Positions 54,214 through 63,649 of a stretch of 64,000 nucleotides of DNA are shown one piece after another. The position numbers and the translations under genes were made by a program. The stretch's first letter is position 1. Every line of letters starts with the position of its first letter. Source of the DNA: Oceaniglobus indicus (GTDB lineage: Bacteria > Pseudomonadota > Alphaproteobacteria > Rhodobacterales > Rhodobacteraceae). The notes under the pieces were generated by a model. The model ran no database searches. It had not been told where the DNA came from and saw only the letters and a program-made list of their open reading frames with translations. Where the stretch lies: NCBI RefSeq assembly GCF_002751875.1, contig NZ_NMZM01000004.1:310001-374000 (forward strand). The letters run 5' to 3'.

Positions 54214-54831
54214 ATGAAGCCGCCCCTGGCGTCGGTGCTGTTTCTGATCATCGGCCTGGTGGTCTTTGGCCTGGGCGAATCGCTGTTGGTTGCCGCCGGG
54301 GTTGGCGTCAGCCCCTGGACCGTGTTCGCCGAAGGTGTCACCAATGTCACGGGGTGGAGCCTTGGCTTTGCGACCTTCGTGATCAGCGTCTCGGTCCTGG
54401 CCTTGTGGATCCCGCTCAGGCAGGTGCCGGGCATGGGAACGATCCTGAACGCGGTCATCGTGGCGCTGGTGCTTGAATTCGCCTTGCCCTATCTGCCGCA
54501 TTTCGAAAGCTACCTGGCGAATGCCGCGCTTGCGTTGACCGGCGTCTTCGTGACGGGTTTCGGCGGGGCGATCTACCTGATCGCCAACCTCGGGCCGGGT
54601 CCGCGCGATGGCCTGATGGTGGGGTTTCAGACCGTGACCGGCCAGCCCATCGCCCGCGTGCGCACCTTTCTTGAACTGACGGTCGTCGCCATCGGCTGGG
54701 CGCTGGGGGGCACGCTGGGGTTGGGCACCGTGTTCTTTGCGCTGGGGATCGGCCCATCCATGGCGATCGGCATGCAGATCCTTCAGGCACGCAGCCTTGC
54801 GCGGCAGGCACGGTTGGCAAATCGCGTGTGA
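54214..54831 (+). CDS. YczE/YyaS-type membrane protein
   Basis: This 205-residue integral protein has five or six helices: LFLIIGLVVFGLGESLLVAAG, SPWTVFAEG, GFATFVISVSVLALWIPL and TGFGGAIYLIANLGPGPRDGL. This matches the YczE/YyaS group of unknown function. AAGG lies eight bases before the ATG at 54214. Upstream in-frame codons exist, so the real start could be slightly earlier. Confidence 0.75.
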   Translation: MKPPLASVLFLIIGLVVFGLGESLLVAAGVGVSPWTVFAEGVTNVTGWSLGFATFVISVSVLALWIPLRQVPGMGTILNAVIVALVLEFALPYLPHFESYLANAALALTGVFVTGFGGAIYLIANLGPGPRDGLMVGFQTVTGQPIARVRTFLELTVVAIGWALGGTLGLGTVFFALGIGPSMAIGMQILQARSLARQARLANRV

Positions 54832-54886
54832 TTGCGGAAACGGACGTCGCCGGTTCTGCAACGGTGACCGACGTGCAGACATAAAA

Positions 54887-54923
54887 AAATCGGCGCCAAC
54901 GTTCTGGCGCCGATTTCTTCTTT
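54887..54923. terminator. Bidirectional terminator
   Basis: AAATCGGCGCCA (54887-54898) pairs with TGGCGCCGATTT (54905-54916) around ACGTTC. CTTCTTTTT follows on the plus strand and an A-run precedes it. It separates the convergent YczE-like and binding-protein genes. Confidence 0.9.
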
Positions 54924-54934
54924 TTATTAACGGC

Positions 54935-55984
54935 TTAGAAGCCGGCCTTGATCTTCTCGAAGGCTTCGGATTGCTTCTGGCGCAGATCGTTGTCCATCGG
55001 CAGCTGTGCCAGGACGGGTGAACTGACCGGTCCGAGCCCGACGTCGGTCAACGCCTGTTCGCCGTAAGCCGCCATGGCCTTGGCGTTCGACTGGCCGTAT
55101 CCCGCGTCAAGAAGGGCCTCGGTCGCCGCCGGATCGAGGAAGGCATTCAGGTAATCATAGGCCTTGTCCTCGGAGCCTTCGCCGTCCTTGAGGTTGACGT
55201 AACCGCACAGCCACAGCGACGAGCCTTCGGTGGTGTCGCGCGCAAAGCCGATGGGGAACCCCTGTTCGGCCATCGTCGGCAAGGTTTCGTTCCAGGCCCA
55301 GGCAACCAGAATTTCCCCGGTGGCCATCAGCTGGGCCAGTTCGGCGGGGTCGGTCCAATAGGTCCGGACGAACGGATGGACATCGCGCAACCACTGCGCC
55401 GCGGCCTCGAATTGTTCGTCGGTCGCATTGGTCCAGTTGGTGGTCCCGGTCGCCAGGTAGGCCAGCGCGAAGGTATCGTCGACGTTGTCGGGCAGGGTCA
55501 TGCGCTGATCGTATTTCGGATTCTGGAACACGCTCAGGGATGCCACGTCTTCGGCGGGGACTTCGTCGGTGTTGTAGGCCACGGCGGTCGAACCGAAATC
55601 GGTCGGGATGAAATAGACGTCCGATGCGGCGGCGGCGACGTCGGTGCCGGTCAGATCGGCGTTCAGATCATCGAATGCGGTGATCTTGTCGGTGTCCCAG
55701 GGTTCGAGGATCCCGGATTCGACCCATTTGGTCACCGACCCCGCACAGGCGTGGCTGACATCGGCGCGAAACCCCGAGCGCAGCTTCTGGAACGCTTCCT
55801 CTTCGTCGCCGAAGAACGCGAACGTCGGCGAGGCGCCGTGCTTGTCGACATAGGTCGAATGGAATTCGGGCAGTTCGAAGCCGGGATAATCGAACACCAG
55901 CAGATCGGTGTCCTGGGCCCGCGCGGCGCCCGAGGCAATCAGGACCATGGCGGTCGCAGACGTCATGGCGGTTCTGAGTTTCAT
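54935..55984 (-). CDS. Periplasmic solute-binding protein, spermidine/putrescine type
   Basis: This 349-residue binding protein has a signal peptide (MKLRTAMTSATAMVLIASGA, cleavage near ARA|QDT) and the PotD/PotF-like fold: LLVFDYPGFELPEFH, VYFIPTDFGSTAVAYNTDE and VWAWNETLP-type VAWAWNETLP. It captures polyamines or a similar small molecule for an ABC importer. No permease or ATPase gene adjoins it. AGGA lies seven bases before the ATG. The first ATG upstream (56014) would precede the signal peptide and is less likely. Confidence 0.87.
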   Translation of the reverse strand: MKLRTAMTSATAMVLIASGAARAQDTDLLVFDYPGFELPEFHSTYVDKHGASPTFAFFGDEEEAFQKLRSGFRADVSHACAGSVTKWVESGILEPWDTDKITAFDDLNADLTGTDVAAAASDVYFIPTDFGSTAVAYNTDEVPAEDVASLSVFQNPKYDQRMTLPDNVDDTFALAYLATGTTNWTNATDEQFEAAAQWLRDVHPFVRTYWTDPAELAQLMATGEILVAWAWNETLPTMAEQGFPIGFARDTTEGSSLWLCGYVNLKDGEGSEDKAYDYLNAFLDPAATEALLDAGYGQSNAKAMAAYGEQALTDVGLGPVSSPVLAQLPMDNDLRQKQSEAFEKIKAGF

Positions 55985-56406
55985 CTTGTTTCCTCGCTGT
56001 CGGTCGTTTTTCAATCACCGACGCTAGGGTCGGTCCGGCACGATCACAAGAGGTTTCACGGCGCCCATGGCGTTCTGGCGCAGTTTTCTGCGCCACCGCG
56101 ATCGCGCGGTGCAGCGGTGCCGGCAAGCCGCCCCGATCCGGGCGCGCGAGGGCGACGCCAGGCGGGCAGGACGGTGGCGCCGCGATGGGGGTGTTCGAGT
56201 ATTTGTGTCAATGAGAAGCAGGGCGTCCGATCCCGGCATCGGCGGATCGGTCGCGTGGCGGATGGGTATGGATCGGGCTCGCGATCGCGCGCGCTGGTGC
56301 GCCGCGGGCTTGCGACGCTGTTCATGGTGGTTGAACATGTGCCACAGTCGCGCGCAGGGTGCGATGCGGATCCCGCGGTGCAATTCGGAGTTCAGGAAAG
56401 AGGCCG
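55985..56406. other. Intergenic stretch between divergent genes
   Basis: These 422 bases hold the promoters of the binding-protein gene and of the DinB gene, plus a GAGTATTT motif (56197-56222). I see no gene or clear terminator. Confidence 0.6.
56197..56222 (+). repeat. Dispersed GAGTATTT motif, copy 4
   Basis: GAGTATTT is followed by GTGTCAATGAGAAGCAGG, a purine-rich tail like those of the other copies. It lies in the gap between divergent genes, so here it does not follow a gene end. Confidence 0.5.
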
Positions 56407-56928
56407 ATGAACGAACCAGTCCTGACATCCGCGACCGCACGCACGCTGGCCCGGTATAACCGTTGGCAGAACGCCGGCCTGTATGAGGCGGCAGGCGCGC
56501 TGGATGACGCGGCCCGTCGGGCGGATCGGGGCGCGTTCTTCGGCTCGATCCACGGCACGCTGTCGCACCTGATGTGGGGCGATCGGATCTGGATGGCGCG
56601 TTTCGCAGGGTGGGAAAAGCCGCACGTCGGTCTGGGCGAAAGCGCGGCTTTCATGCCGGACTGGGACGTGATGGCGCAGACGCGCCGGGTGATGGATGAC
56701 AAGATGCTGATCTGGGCGGATACGCTGGATGATGCGGCCCTGGCCGGGGATCTTGCGTGGTTCTCCGGCGCCTTGGGGCGGGATGTGCTGCGGCCCAAGG
56801 CACTGTGCCTGCTGCATATGTTCAACCATCAGACACACCATCGCGGCCAGGTGCATGCGATGCTGACCGCGGCGGGGGCGGGTCCGGGTGACACCGACCT
56901 GTTCGCCATGCCGGCCGATGATGCGTGA
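56407..56928 (+). CDS. DinB family protein
   Basis: This 173-residue protein has the four-helix DinB fold: LARYNRWQNAGLYEAAGAL, GSIHGTLSHLMWGDRIWMARF (His in the metal site), and MFNHQTHHRGQVHAML (the second His pair). These give the usual three-His metal site. Members include thiol-dependent metalloenzymes; the substrate here is unknown. AAAGAGG precedes the ATG at 56407. acuI follows 73 bases later. Confidence 0.88.
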   Translation: MNEPVLTSATARTLARYNRWQNAGLYEAAGALDDAARRADRGAFFGSIHGTLSHLMWGDRIWMARFAGWEKPHVGLGESAAFMPDWDVMAQTRRVMDDKMLIWADTLDDAALAGDLAWFSGALGRDVLRPKALCLLHMFNHQTHHRGQVHAMLTAAGAGPGDTDLFAMPADDA

Positions 56929-57001
56929 TCCGCCACCGGCGCCCGGCATAGACTGAATCGCCCCCGTCGGGGCTGCGAAGACACAGAAGGAGAGAGAGAC
57001 G

Positions 57002-57991
57002 ATGTTCAAGGCCCTGCTGGTCCAGAAGGACGAAGACGGCAAAACCCATGCGGCCGTGACGGACCTGTCCGAAGATCGGCTGCCGGACGGTGACGTGACG
57101 GTTGCGGTCGCGTATTCGACGCTCAACTACAAGGACGGGTTGTGCATCGGGCCGGGGGGGGGCTTGGTGCGGACCTATCCCCATGTTCCCGGCATCGACT
57201 TTGCCGGCACGGTCGAGGCGTCCGAGGATGACCGCTACCGACCCGGCGACAAGGTCGTGCTGACCGGCTGGCGCGTGGGTGAAACCCATTGGGGCGGCTA
57301 TGCCCAGAAGGCACGGGTCAAGGCCGACTGGCTGGTGCCCCTGCCTGAAGGTCTGGATCCGCGGCGGGCCATGGCCGTCGGCACCGCGGGCTTTACCGCG
57401 ATGCTTGCGATCATGGCGCTGGAGGACCACGGACTGACCCCCGATCAGGGGCCGGTCCTGGTGACCGGCGCGTCGGGCGGTGTCGGATCGGTCGCCGTGG
57501 CGATCCTGTCGAACCTTGGATACGAGGTTGCGGCGGTGACCGGGCGCCCCGAGACCGGCGATTATCTGACGTCGCTGGGCGCCAGCCGGATCGTGCCGCG
57601 CGACGAACTGGCCGAGACGGTCAAGCGCCCGCTGGAGGGCGAGACATGGGCCGGCTGCATCGATGCGGTTGGCGGCGCGATGCTGGCCCGTGTGCTGGGC
57701 CAGATGAAGCATTCGGCCAGCGTCGCGGCGGTCGGGTTGGCCGGCGGCTCATCGCTGCCTGCGACGGTGATCCCGTTCCTTTTGCGGGGGGTCAACCTGT
57801 TGGGCATCGATTCGGTCATGCAACCGTTCGACAAACGCCAGCGTGCCTGGGCGCGGATCGCGTCGGACCTGCCGATGGACAAGCTCGACTCGATGATCGT
57901 CACCGCCGGGCTGGGCGATCTGCCCAAGTTGGGCCGTGACATCCTGAAGGGGCAGGTGCAGGGCCGGATCGTCGTCGATGTGAACGCGTGA
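57002..57991 (+). CDS. acuI: Acrylyl-CoA reductase AcuI-type alcohol dehydrogenase
   Basis: This 329-residue medium-chain reductase reduces toxic acryloyl-CoA to propionyl-CoA with NADPH. STLNYKDGLCIG, PHVPGIDFAGTVEAS and the Rossmann segment VLVTGASGGVGSVAVAIL match the YhdH/AcuI group, which lacks zinc. In Roseobacters AcuI belongs to dimethylsulfoniopropionate breakdown; the BCCT transporter gene downstream fits. A strong AGGAGAGAG precedes the ATG. A universal stress protein gene follows. Confidence 0.87.
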   Translation: MFKALLVQKDEDGKTHAAVTDLSEDRLPDGDVTVAVAYSTLNYKDGLCIGPGGGLVRTYPHVPGIDFAGTVEASEDDRYRPGDKVVLTGWRVGETHWGGYAQKARVKADWLVPLPEGLDPRRAMAVGTAGFTAMLAIMALEDHGLTPDQGPVLVTGASGGVGSVAVAILSNLGYEVAAVTGRPETGDYLTSLGASRIVPRDELAETVKRPLEGETWAGCIDAVGGAMLARVLGQMKHSASVAAVGLAGGSSLPATVIPFLLRGVNLLGIDSVMQPFDKRQRAWARIASDLPMDKLDSMIVTAGLGDLPKLGRDILKGQVQGRIVVDVNA

Positions 57992-58153
57992 TCCCGCGAT
58001 TCACGTCCCCCGGCAGCCGCGTCATTTGTGATTCGCGGTGTTTTCGATGTAGGGTGGCGTGTCGGAGGCAGGTGTCCCGCCGGGGACGCCTGCACGTTCC
58101 GGCATGAAACCCCCGGCTGCGCGGCCGGGCCGAGCAATGGAGAGGCGCAACCG

Positions 58154-58579
58154 ATGTTCACCAGGATCCTGACCCCCGTCGACCTTGCCCACAAGGACCG
58201 CTTGGGCCGCGCCCTGCAATGCGCGGCCGATCTGGCACGGCTGCATGGCGTTCCGGTGGTCTATGTCGGGGTGTCGGCATCGGTGCCGACGGCGGTCGCG
58301 CACAATCCGGCGGAATACAAGACACGGCTGAGCGAATTCGCCGCCGCCCAGGGCGCCGCCCACGGCATCGAAACCGAGGCGCATGCCCGCATCAGCCACG
58401 ATCCGGCGACGGATCTGGAAGCGACATTGCTGAAGGCGATCGACGAAACCGGCGCCGACCTCGTGGTGATGGCCAGCCACGTGCCGGGGCTGGCCGACCG
58501 GATCTGGGCCAGCAACGGCAGCCGCATCGCCGAACATGCGAAAGTATCGGTGATGATCGTGCGGGACGCGCCAGCCTGA
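58154..58579 (+). CDS. Universal stress protein, UspA type
   Basis: This 141-residue protein has the UspA fold: FTRILTPVDLAHKD at the start, ADLVVMASHVPGLADRIWASNGSRIAEHA late, and VSVMIVRD at the end. The nucleotide-binding GxxG pattern is only partly matched. GAGAGG precedes the ATG at 58154. It lies between acuI and the BCCT gene, likely in one transcript. Its role may be stress-coupled control of transport, by analogy. Confidence 0.85.
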   Translation: MFTRILTPVDLAHKDRLGRALQCAADLARLHGVPVVYVGVSASVPTAVAHNPAEYKTRLSEFAAAQGAAHGIETEAHARISHDPATDLEATLLKAIDETGADLVVMASHVPGLADRIWASNGSRIAEHAKVSVMIVRDAPA

Positions 58580-58611
58580 ACAGGAAGAAAAAGGGAAAGT
58601 AGGATGAAGAC

Positions 58612-60252
58612 ATGACAGACGAGACAGCAAATCAGGGCATACCTGATCCCGAGGGAACGAGTGCCGTCATCGATACCGATTTTGAAATCGGCCAGAGCAA
58701 CGTCGAGGGGTCCGCACTGGGCCTGCATTTCGACATCCACAACCCGGTGTTCATGATCTCGGGTCTTTCGATCATTGCCTTCGTGTTTTACACCATCGCG
58801 TTGCCCGAACAGGCGGCGTCGGTGTTTTCCGCGATGTTCGACTTCACCACCAAGAACTTTGACTGGTTCCTGATCCTGGCGGCCGACGTGGTGGTGGTGT
58901 TCACCCTGCTGCTGATCGTCACGCCATATGGCTCGGTGCGGCTTGGCGGATCGGATGCGACGCCCGATTACAGCTATGTCGGCTGGTTCGCGATGCTGTT
59001 TGCGGCCGGCATGGGCATCGGGTTGATGTTTTATGGCGTGTCCGAACCGCTGACCCATTTTTCGACCTCGTTGGGCGAAACCGCTGTCGAAAACGGCTTG
59101 CGCACCGATTGGGCGCCGCTGGCCGCGGCCACGGGCGATCAGGACGGCGCGGTCCGCCTGGGCATGGCGGCGACGATCTTTCACTGGGGTCTGCACCCCT
59201 GGGCGATCTATGCCACCGTCGCGCTGGCGCTGGCGCTGTTCACCTATAACAAGGGTTTGCCGCTGACGATCCGTTCGGCCTTCTATCCGATCTTCGGCGA
59301 GAAGATCTGGGGTTGGCGCGGGCATGTCGTCGATACCGTAGCCGTTTTCGCGACGCTCTTCGGTCTCGCGACCTCGCTGGGGTTCGGCGCGACGCAGGCC
59401 AACGCGGGCCTGAACGAGCTGTTCGGCATCCCGATGGGGAACACGACGGAAGTGATCCTGATCACCGCCATTACTGCCGTCGCGCTGATCTCGGTGCTGC
59501 GCGGTCTGGACGGCGGGGTAAAGCTGCTGTCCGAACTCAACATGGGTCTTGCCGGTCTTCTGGCGCTGTTCACGCTGATTGTCGGGCCGACGGTCTTTCT
59601 TCTGACGTTCTTCCTGCAAAGCCTTGTCGCCTATGTCGAATACCTGCCGGCGCTGGCCAATCCGTTCGGGCGCGACGACGTGAACTTCAGCCAGGGCTGG
59701 ACATCGTTCTATTGGGCCTGGTGGATCAGCTGGTCACCCTTCGTCGGCATGTTCATCGCCCGGGTGTCGCGGGGCCGCACCGTGCGTGAATTCGTGGTCT
59801 GCGTGCTGTTGATCCCTTCGATGGTCTGCGTCCTGTGGATGTCGATCTTCGGCGGCACCGCAATCCATCAGGTGCTGACCGACAACTTCACCGGGGCGCA
59901 AGATGCGGAACTGCCGCTGCAGCTGTTCAAGATGCTGGGCGAATTGCCGCTGGCGTCGATCACGTCGTTCATCGGCATCGTGCTGGTCATCGTGTTCTTC
60001 GTGACCTCGTCGGATTCCGGTTCGCTGGTGATCGACACGATCACGGCGGGCGGCAAGGTCGACGCGCCGGTGCCGCAGCGGGTGTTCTGGTGCATATTCG
60101 AGGGCGCCGTGGCGATCGCGCTGCTGATCGGTGGCGGGCTGGCCGCGCTTCAGTCGATGGTGATCTCTACGGGTCTGCTGTTCACGGTGGTCCTGCTGGC
60201 GATGTGCTATTGCATCTTCCGCGGGCTGCAATCGGAACGCGCCAAGATGTGA
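58612..60252 (+). CDS. BCCT-family betaine/DMSP-type transporter
   Basis: This 546-residue transporter has about twelve helices. GMGIGLMFYGVSEPLTHF and the signature WAWWISWSPFVGMFIARVSRGRTVREF are diagnostic of the BCCT family, which imports trimethylammonium or dimethylsulfonium compounds (betaine, choline, carnitine, DMSP). AGGA precedes the ATG by eight bases. A strong terminator follows. With acuI upstream, DMSP is a plausible substrate; betaine is equally possible. Confidence 0.94.
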   Translation: MTDETANQGIPDPEGTSAVIDTDFEIGQSNVEGSALGLHFDIHNPVFMISGLSIIAFVFYTIALPEQAASVFSAMFDFTTKNFDWFLILAADVVVVFTLLLIVTPYGSVRLGGSDATPDYSYVGWFAMLFAAGMGIGLMFYGVSEPLTHFSTSLGETAVENGLRTDWAPLAAATGDQDGAVRLGMAATIFHWGLHPWAIYATVALALALFTYNKGLPLTIRSAFYPIFGEKIWGWRGHVVDTVAVFATLFGLATSLGFGATQANAGLNELFGIPMGNTTEVILITAITAVALISVLRGLDGGVKLLSELNMGLAGLLALFTLIVGPTVFLLTFFLQSLVAYVEYLPALANPFGRDDVNFSQGWTSFYWAWWISWSPFVGMFIARVSRGRTVREFVVCVLLIPSMVCVLWMSIFGGTAIHQVLTDNFTGAQDAELPLQLFKMLGELPLASITSFIGIVLVIVFFVTSSDSGSLVIDTITAGGKVDAPVPQRVFWCIFEGAVAIALLIGGGLAALQSMVISTGLLFTVVLLAMCYCIFRGLQSERAKM

Positions 60253-60276
60253 CGCGCTGCGCCTGACACGACGACG

Positions 60277-60309
60277 AAAGGCCCGCGGTTCCCGGATCGC
60301 GGGCCTTTT
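60277..60309 (+). terminator. Rho-independent terminator after the BCCT gene
   Basis: AAAGGCCCGCG (60277-60287) pairs with CGCGGGCCTTT (60298-60308) around a ten-base loop, then a further T. It lies 24 bases after the stop codon. Confidence 0.9.
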
Positions 60310-60385
60310 CGTGCGCGATGCACACTTGACCGGGACGCTGCGGCCCTAGCTCTGGGGGATAGCGTTACAGACTGAAAGGCCGTCC

Positions 60386-61807
60386 ATGTCCGCAGATACT
60401 CCGATCCTCCTCTGGTTTCGCCGCGATCTGCGCCTGTCGGATCATCCCGTGCTGGCCGCGGCCTGTGATACGGGACGCCCGGTGATCCCGGTCTTCCTGC
60501 TGGATGAGGTGGTGCAGGGGCAGGGGGCGTGTCCGACATGGCGGCTTGGCCTTGGGGTCGGCGCATTGGACGAGGCCCTGCGCGACAAGGGATCGCGGCT
60601 GATCCTGCGCCGCGGCGATGCGTTGGACTGCCTGCAGGATCTGGTGCGCGAAACCGGCGCCGGTGCCGTCTGGTGGTCGCGCCTTTATGATCCCGATGCC
60701 ATCGCACGTGACACCAGGGTGAAAGAGGCCCTGAAGGACGACGGCATCGACGCCCAGAGCTTTCGCGGCCATCTGTTGTTCGAACCCTGGGACATCGAGA
60801 CCAAGACCGGCGATTATTACAAGGTCTACACGCCGTTCTGGCGGACCGCGCGCGAACACCCGGTGGCCGACACCCTGTCGGCACCGTCGAATATCTCCGC
60901 CCCGGCGGAATGGCCGGCGTCCGATAAGCTCGACGACTGGGCCATGGGCGCGGCGATGGACCGGGGCGCCGATGTCGTGCTGCCTCACACCAACGTCGGT
61001 GAACCCGCGGCACAGGGGCGGCTGGCGTCGTTCATCGGCCACGCGATCGATGATTATGACGCCGCGCGCGACCGCCCGGCCATGGAGGGCACCTCGAAGC
61101 TGTCGGAAAACCTGACCTATGGCGAGATTTCACCGCGCGCCTGCTGGCATGCCGGTCGCCGCGCGCTGGAAAAGGGGAAATCCGGCGCCGAGACGTTCCT
61201 GAAAGAGCTGGTCTGGCGCGAGTTCGCCTATCACCTGATCTATCACACGCCGCGCATCGCCACCGACAACTGGCGCGAGGAATGGCAGGCCTTTCCGTGG
61301 AACGAGGATGAGCGCCGCGCCGAGGTCAAGGCCTGGAAACAGGGGCGCACCGGCATCCGATTTGTCGATGCTGCCATGCGCGAGATGTATGTGACCGGCC
61401 ACATGCACAACCGCGCCCGGATGATCGTGGCGTCCTATCTGACCAAGCACCTGATGTGTCACTGGCGAATCGGGCAGAAGTGGTTCGAGCATTGCCTGAT
61501 CGATTGGGATCCGGCCTCGAACGCCATGGGCTGGCAATGGTCGGCCGGGTCGGGGCCGGATGCGACACCATTCTTCCGCGTCTTCAACCCGGTCACCCAA
61601 CTGGACAAGTTCGACCCCGACCATGCCTATGTCGACCGCTGGATCGCCGAAGGCCAGAAGCGGCCCGGCAAGGATGCGCTGGCCTATTTCGAAGCGATGC
61701 CTCGCTCCTGGTCCATGGCGCCCGACGATCCCTATCCCGATCCCATCGTCACCGCCGACGATGGCCGCAAGCGGGCGCTGGCCGCCTATGAAGACCGGGA
61801 TTTCTGA
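60386..61807 (+). CDS. phrB: Deoxyribodipyrimidine photolyase
   Basis: This 473-residue flavoprotein uses blue light to split UV-induced pyrimidine dimers. The N-terminal antenna domain begins ILLWFRRDLRLSDHPVL; the FAD-binding C-terminal domain has FLKELVWREFAYHLIYH, MREMYVTGHMHNRARMIVASYLTKHL and AMGWQWSAGSGPDATPFFRVFNP. AAAGG precedes the ATG by seven bases. A cyclopropane-fatty-acid-synthase-like gene follows; the same pairing occurs in the Rhodobacter singlet-oxygen response, as I recall. Confidence 0.95.
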   Translation: MSADTPILLWFRRDLRLSDHPVLAAACDTGRPVIPVFLLDEVVQGQGACPTWRLGLGVGALDEALRDKGSRLILRRGDALDCLQDLVRETGAGAVWWSRLYDPDAIARDTRVKEALKDDGIDAQSFRGHLLFEPWDIETKTGDYYKVYTPFWRTAREHPVADTLSAPSNISAPAEWPASDKLDDWAMGAAMDRGADVVLPHTNVGEPAAQGRLASFIGHAIDDYDAARDRPAMEGTSKLSENLTYGEISPRACWHAGRRALEKGKSGAETFLKELVWREFAYHLIYHTPRIATDNWREEWQAFPWNEDERRAEVKAWKQGRTGIRFVDAAMREMYVTGHMHNRARMIVASYLTKHLMCHWRIGQKWFEHCLIDWDPASNAMGWQWSAGSGPDATPFFRVFNPVTQLDKFDPDHAYVDRWIAEGQKRPGKDALAYFEAMPRSWSMAPDDPYPDPIVTADDGRKRALAAYEDRDF

Positions 61808-61967
61808 TCTTGCGTCGCACCGTTGAACGGCCTTGGCGACGCGTGGTGAAACCGGCGCCGTCCACGGCACGTATATCATTCGGATGGGGCGGCATCGGCC
61901 TGCCCTTCATGGACTTGTTCGACCGATGCGCCGTGGGTAACCTCAGCGCCGGGATGTGGGAGAGACG

Positions 61968-63182
61968 ATGACACTATTGACAAGCGTCGCGGGCCAGAAG
62001 GATCTGCCGCGGTATTTCGCGCAGGTTTTCCAGATGGCCTGTCAGATGGACAACGGGCGGCTGGATTTCGTGCTGCCCGACGGGCGGACCTTCCGCGCCA
62101 CGGGCACCAAAAGCGCGGTGCCGATCGCCGAGTTGCGGATCCACAACCCCGAGATTTTTGCCCGCCTGATCCGCGAGGGCGATCTTGGTTTTTGCGAGGC
62201 CTATCTGGACGAATGGTGGAGCACGCCGGACCTTCAGGGGTTCATGGCGCTGGTCCATGCCGACAACTGGGAAGTCTACGACAGTTTCCCGGCCATGGGC
62301 GCGGTGCGCTTCTTTGAACGGCTGCGGTTCTGGTGGAAGGGCAATTCGCGCCGCCAAGCCAAGCGCAACATCGCCTCGCACTACGATCTGGGCAACGAGT
62401 TCTACGGCCTGTGGCTGGACGACACGATGACCTATTCATCGGCCAAGTTCACCACCGGCCAGGAAAGCCTGGAGGCGGCACAGACGGCGAAATATGCCTC
62501 GATGGTTGACGAGATGGGCGCGCGCCCCGGCGACCATGTTCTTGAAATCGGCTGTGGCTGGGGCGGGTTCGCGGAATACGCGGCGCGCGAACGGGGATTG
62601 CGCGTGACCTGCCTGACGATCAGCCGGGCGCAATATGCCTATGCGCTGGAGCGGATCGCGCGCGCCGGCCTGTCGGACCGGGTGACGATCAAGTTGCAGG
62701 ATTACCGCGACGAACAGGGCCTTTATGACGGCATCGCCAGCATCGAGATGTTCGAGGCGGTCGGCCAGAAATACTGGCCCGCGTATTTCAACACCCTGCG
62801 CGATCGCCTGAAGCCCGGCGGCAATGCGACGCTTCAGATCATCACGGTGCAGGAAAAACGCTGGGAGGTGTACCGCGATACCATCGATTTCATCCAGCGC
62901 TACATCTTTCCCGGCGGCATGTTGCCCAGCCCCAAGATCCTGCGCAGCGAGGTCGAGAAGGCGGGGCTGTCGGTGCTGAAATCGGTCGAGTTCGGGCAAA
63001 GCTATTCCCAGACGCTGCTGCGCTGGCACGAAACCTTCAACAGCCGCTGGGACGAGGTCAAGGCGCTGGGATTTGACGAAAGGTTCCGGCGGATGTGGAA
63101 CATGTATCTTATTTCTTGCGCCGCGACCTTTCACAGCGGAAACTGTGACGTGACCCAGATCACCGTGCAAAGGCCCGCGTAA
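61968..63182 (+). CDS. Cyclopropane-fatty-acyl-phospholipid synthase-type methyltransferase
   Basis: This 404-residue enzyme has VLEIGCGWGGFAEYA (SAM-binding, about 190-204), SHYDLGNEFYGLWLD and LTISRAQYAYA, matching the Cfa family that methylates membrane fatty acyl chains. SIEMFEAVGQKYWPAYF contains the catalytic region. The ATG at 61968 is chosen because GGAGAG is five bases upstream; a GTG four codons earlier is unsupported. It lies 160 bases behind phrB, in the same orientation. It should act at the inner membrane. Confidence 0.9.
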   Translation: MTLLTSVAGQKDLPRYFAQVFQMACQMDNGRLDFVLPDGRTFRATGTKSAVPIAELRIHNPEIFARLIREGDLGFCEAYLDEWWSTPDLQGFMALVHADNWEVYDSFPAMGAVRFFERLRFWWKGNSRRQAKRNIASHYDLGNEFYGLWLDDTMTYSSAKFTTGQESLEAAQTAKYASMVDEMGARPGDHVLEIGCGWGGFAEYAARERGLRVTCLTISRAQYAYALERIARAGLSDRVTIKLQDYRDEQGLYDGIASIEMFEAVGQKYWPAYFNTLRDRLKPGGNATLQIITVQEKRWEVYRDTIDFIQRYIFPGGMLPSPKILRSEVEKAGLSVLKSVEFGQSYSQTLLRWHETFNSRWDEVKALGFDERFRRMWNMYLISCAATFHSGNCDVTQITVQRPA

Positions 63183-63185
63183 CCC

Positions 63186-63641
63186 ATGTATCCCACCGGA
63201 CCCAAGATGATCGCCGGGCTTTGTTTTGCCGGGCTGGCGTTTCTTGTGACCGGGATGGTGATCCCCAACATCCCCTATGGCAATCCGACGCTGGCTTTCG
63301 GAGTGACCAACGCTGCCATCGGGTTTCTCGTAGGCTGGCGCCTTGTGGGGCGGCGTGCCGGCGAGGGATATGCCTTCGGCGTCACCTACGGGATCACGGC
63401 GGCGGTGCTGATCGTGTTCTGGTGCCTGCTGTTCTGGGCCGGGCGCGAGATGCTGGAACGTTCGCTGGATCTCTATTACAGTGACCCGACCGAGGCGCTT
63501 GAGGAGATGATCCGGCTCATGGTCGATTTTTCCACCTACCTGTTGGGCAACAACGTTCTGCCGACGCTGGCGATCGGTGCGATGTTCTGTGGTGCGCTGA
63601 CCGAACTTGTCGCGCAGAAAACCGCACACAGGCTCGATTGA
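63186..63641 (+). CDS. trgA: TrgA family membrane protein
   Basis: This 151-residue protein has about four hydrophobic helices (MIAGLCFAGLAFLVTGMVIP, AIGFLVGWRLVG, YGITAAVLIVFWCLLFWAG, LPTLAIGAMFCGALTEL). This fits the TrgA group named for tellurite resistance in Rhodobacter. Its mechanism is unknown. It starts three bases after the Cfa-like gene and precedes a TrgB-like gene by eight, so the three are probably cotranscribed. Confidence 0.82.
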   Translation: MYPTGPKMIAGLCFAGLAFLVTGMVIPNIPYGNPTLAFGVTNAAIGFLVGWRLVGRRAGEGYAFGVTYGITAAVLIVFWCLLFWAGREMLERSLDLYYSDPTEALEEMIRLMVDFSTYLLGNNVLPTLAIGAMFCGALTELVAQKTAHRLD

Positions 63642-63649
63642 CCTTTGAT

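Noticed and set aside
61808-61967. RpoE-type (TGATCC/TAAG) promoter before the Cfa-like gene
   Set aside because: A TGATCT occurs at the phrB stop, but no suitably spaced -10 was found.
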